Shown in pieces: positions 35,164 to 37,717 of a DNA stretch of 37,717 nucleotides. This stretch comes from an uncultured Clostridia bacterium (lineage in GTDB: Bacteria > Bacillota > Clostridia > TANB77 > CAG-508), in assembly GCA_944386115.1 (NCBI GenBank), contig CALWZV010000010.1, positions 1 through 37,717 on the forward strand, read 5' to 3'. The notes beneath the pieces are model-generated. The model had not been told where the DNA came from. It ran no database searches and saw only the letters and a list, made by a program, of their open reading frames with translations. Position 1 is the stretch's first letter. Each line of letters starts with the position of its first letter. The translations under genes were made by a program, and so were the position numbers.

Positions 35164-37717
35164 CTATATCCATTCTCCATTTCTTTTTATATATATTTTT
35201 TTAGCTAATATTGCAACAATACAATATACTATACTTATTGCAAATATTAATGCTATATATTTTATTTCTATTGCTACTAGTCCAATAATTGACCCTAATG
35301 GCGTAAATGGCACAATTATTCCTATTAATATTAATAGTGTTGATGATAAATATACCCATTTATTTGCATTACTTTCTACAAATGGCATTTTTGCAGTTCT
35401 TATTATATGCATTCCTAACAAGTTTGAAACTATACTGTATGAAAACCAAATTGTTTGGAATATTGCTGCTTCTCTTAATCCAAATACAAACCATAATGAT
35501 GCAAAAACTAATAAGTCGAATATTGTACTTAATGGCCCCATAAAAAACATGAATTTTTTTAAACTTTTTATATCTAATTTTTTTGGTTTTCTAATTATTT
35601 CTTCATCTACATTATCAAATGGTAGAGTAAACTGACCTATATCATATAAAAGTCCTTCTACTAATAATTGTATAGGTGTTTCTGGCAAAAATGGGAGTGC
35701 AACACTTGCAACCATTACAGATAATACTTCTCCAAAATTAAAGCTTGCTGCTAATTTTATATATTTCATTAAATTTGCAAATGTTTTTCTTCCTTCTGTA
35801 ACTCCATCTAATAAAACATTTAAGTCTTTTTCTAATAATATAATATCTGCTGATTCTTTTGCAATATCAACAGCTGTATCTACAGATATTCCAACATCTG
35901 AATTTATTAATGATGGACTATCATTTATTCCATCTCCCATATATCCAACAATGTTACCAGCTTCTTTTAGCACTCTTATAATTCTTGCTTTTTGAATTGG
36001 TGATAATTTTGCAAATATGTTATTTTTCTTTGCTAATCTTAATACTGCTAAATCTTGTAATTTGTCTATCTCATTTCCTAAAATTATTTTTTTAGATTTT
36101 ATTCCAACTCTATCGCAAATACTCTTTGTAACATCTGGATTATCTCCTGTTAATACAACAACTCTAATCCCAGATCTATTTAATAATTGTATAGAGTCTT
36201 TTGCGCTTTCTTTTGGTGGGTCTAAGAATCCGATAAATCCTAAAAGTGTCATATTGTTTTCATCTTTTACATCAAAGTTTGTTGTTTCATCTTTTATTTG
36301 TTTTTGGCATACAGCTATAACTCTTAAGCCGTCTTTATTCATAGCCTTGCTTATTTTTTGAATATTTTGTCTTATTTCTTCTGTTAAATTTATAATTTTG
36401 TCACCATATTTTCCTAATGTACTTATATTTAATATTTCTTCTACTGCGCCCTTTGTTACCATATATTTTTCATTGTTATTTTTTTCAATTATAATTGATA
36501 ATCTTCTTCGTGAAAAGTCAAATGGAATTTCATCTATTTTTTTACAATCTTTAATTAATTCTTCAATATTGTTTTCTGTTCCTCTTTTTATTATTGCTTC
36601 ATCTATACTTCCTTTTAGACCTGTTTGAAATTTAGCATTAATATATGCTTGTTTTAGTATGGTTATATCTTCTTCTCCTAATATGTTTAAATATTTTTCT
36701 AATACTATTTTATCTTCAGTTAGGGTTCCTGTTTTGTCTGTACATAATATATTCATAGCTCCAAAGTTTTGTATTGAATCCAATTTTTTTACAATTGTCT
36801 TTTTCTTAGACATTTTAATTGCACCTTTGGATAAACAAGATGATAAAATAACTGGTAATAAAAGTGGTGTAATTATTATTGCTATTGCAACTGCAAATGT
36901 AAATGCTGTTACTGTTGAGTGTTTCCAAAAATTAAGTAGGAAAACTATTGGGATTACAATAAGCATAAGATGTATTAATAATTTACTTATACTTTCAATT
37001 CCTTTTTGGAAAGCTGTTTTTGGTTTGTCTGAACGAATAGTATGTGCTATTTTCCCAAAATAAGTATCATCTCCTGTTTTTATTATTACTCCTTTGGCAC
37101 TACCTGATATTACACTAGTTCCCATAAAGCATATATTGTCTAAATCTGCTATACTATCTATTTCCTGAATTTTTAATTCTGAATTTACATCTTTTTTTAC
37201 TGCTTCAGATTCTCCTGTTAAAGTAGATTGTCCAACATATAAATCTTTGGCTTCTATTACTCTTAAGTCCGCTGGAATCATACTACCTGCTGAAAGTAAA
37301 ACCACATCTCCTACAACAACATTTTTTACTGGTATTTGTTCTTGTTTTCCATTTCTTATAACAATACATGTTGTTGCAACTAATTCTTTTAGTTTGTTTG
37401 CAGCTTTATTTGAACGATATTCTTCAAAAAAATCTAGTAGTGTACTTATTGTAATTAATACTAAAATTACAATTATATTGGCATAACTTGGTGTTTCTGG
37501 TAGAGTTACATCTGTATAACATAGCAATGCTACTATACCTAGTAAAATTAGATTAAATGGTGTTAATAAACTTTCTAAAAGATAGTTATACCATTTTTTA
37601 GGCTTAGCTTGTTTTATTTCATTTAATCCATTCTGCTTTATTCTGTTTAAAACTTCTTCTTGTTTTAGCCCTTCTTCTCTTACATTATACTCTTTTATAA
37701 ACTCTTCTTTGTTTAAT
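35164..37717 (-). CDS. MgtA-type P3B P-type ATPase, at least 850 aa (N-terminus beyond the window)
   Basis: Membrane cation pump, by similarity a Mg2+ importer. The open frame runs to the window end; visible from the N-terminal side are an amphipathic region (GLKQEEVLNRIKQNGLNEIK), the first membrane pair, TLTGESEAVKK, the phosphorylated Asp in CTDKTGTLTED, VTKGAVEEIL (nucleotide domain) and GDGINDSPSLINSDVGISV. RKTFANLMKYIK, LYDIGQFTLPFDNVDEE and NFGAMNILCTDK are MgtA-like. The M4 segment reads TPLLLPVI where MgtA has TPEMLP, so the usual Glu is missing; M5 and M6 carry extra Glu (FNFGEVLS, LVEGLLYD). The ion may therefore differ. It is separated from the glycan operon by its stop and the next promoter. 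Confidence 0.88.
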   Translation of the reverse strand, partial: LNKEEFIKEYNVREEGLKQEEVLNRIKQNGLNEIKQAKPKKWYNYLLESLLTPFNLILLGIVALLCYTDVTLPETPSYANIIVILVLITISTLLDFFEEYRSNKAANKLKELVATTCIVIRNGKQEQIPVKNVVVGDVVLLSAGSMIPADLRVIEAKDLYVGQSTLTGESEAVKKDVNSELKIQEIDSIADLDNICFMGTSVISGSAKGVIIKTGDDTYFGKIAHTIRSDKPKTAFQKGIESISKLLIHLMLIVIPIVFLLNFWKHSTVTAFTFAVAIAIIITPLLLPVILSSCLSKGAIKMSKKKTIVKKLDSIQNFGAMNILCTDKTGTLTEDKIVLEKYLNILGEEDITILKQAYINAKFQTGLKGSIDEAIIKRGTENNIEELIKDCKKIDEIPFDFSRRRLSIIIEKNNNEKYMVTKGAVEEILNISTLGKYGDKIINLTEEIRQNIQKISKAMNKDGLRVIAVCQKQIKDETTNFDVKDENNMTLLGFIGFLDPPKESAKDSIQLLNRSGIRVVVLTGDNPDVTKSICDRVGIKSKKIILGNEIDKLQDLAVLRLAKKNNIFAKLSPIQKARIIRVLKEAGNIVGYMGDGINDSPSLINSDVGISVDTAVDIAKESADIILLEKDLNVLLDGVTEGRKTFANLMKYIKLAASFNFGEVLSVMVASVALPFLPETPIQLLVEGLLYDIGQFTLPFDNVDEEIIRKPKKLDIKSLKKFMFFMGPLSTIFDLLVFASLWFVFGLREAAIFQTIWFSYSIVSNLLGMHIIRTAKMPFVESNANKWVYLSSTLLILIGIIVPFTPLGSIIGLVAIEIKYIALIFAISIVYCIVAILAKKIYIKRNGEWI

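Overview
The window is very AT-rich and fits an uncultured or little-studied Clostridia-type Bacillota. The evidence is strong Shine-Dalgarno sites, SigA-like promoters with 17-bp spacers, the rpsL-rpsG-fusA-tuf order, a DNPR-type (meso-DAP) MurE, and a small protein resembling clostridial DUF6514. All genes lie on the minus strand. No gap between genes exceeds 300 bases. I saw no rRNA, tRNA, CRISPR array, insertion sequence or phage gene.

Layout, from low to high coordinates (each block is transcribed right to left): (1) str operon, tuf (partial), fusA, rpsG, rpsL, 1-3953; (2) a two-gene unit encoding a 42-aa and a 488-aa coiled-coil protein, 4023-5678; (3) trmFO, a secreted VWA protein and topA, 5712-11162; (4) a small DUF6514-like gene, 11185-11570; (5) a peptidoglycan block murE-mraY-ftsW-murG, 11610-16412; (6) an LCP-family ligase, 16655-18166; (7) a long cell-surface glycan operon, 18174-35133; (8) an MgtA-like P-type ATPase cut by the window end.

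The glycan operon holds a PglF-like dehydratase, a DegT aminotransferase, a phosphoglycosyl transferase, a GNAT acetyltransferase, an ATP-grasp enzyme, three glycosyltransferases, wbpB-wbpE-wbpD-wbpA homologues, a Wzy-like ligase/polymerase fused to a glycosyltransferase, a MurJ-like flippase and an exported protein. Together with the LCP ligase downstream this looks like a complete route: make amino sugars, build a lipid-linked repeat, flip, polymerise and attach to the wall.

The main discovery concerns translation. Eight genes, including the essential fusA, topA and ftsW (which has two sites), are broken at nine places. All nine breaks are alike: in the zero frame the ribosome meets an in-frame CGG codon, and the protein continues correctly if exactly one base, the C, is skipped so that the next codon is GGN (glycine). 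I checked every CCG on the + strand. In-frame CGG occurs only at these nine sites, while about 40 CGG triplets in the other two codon phases are read normally. No gene uses CGG as arginine, although CGA, CGC and CGT are ordinary arginine codons. I found no frame break without CGG. This phase dependence argues against sequencing error and suggests that CGG is a dedicated +1 frameshift signal in this organism, or equivalently that CGGN is a four-base glycine codon. The CDS entries below give the rejoined genes.
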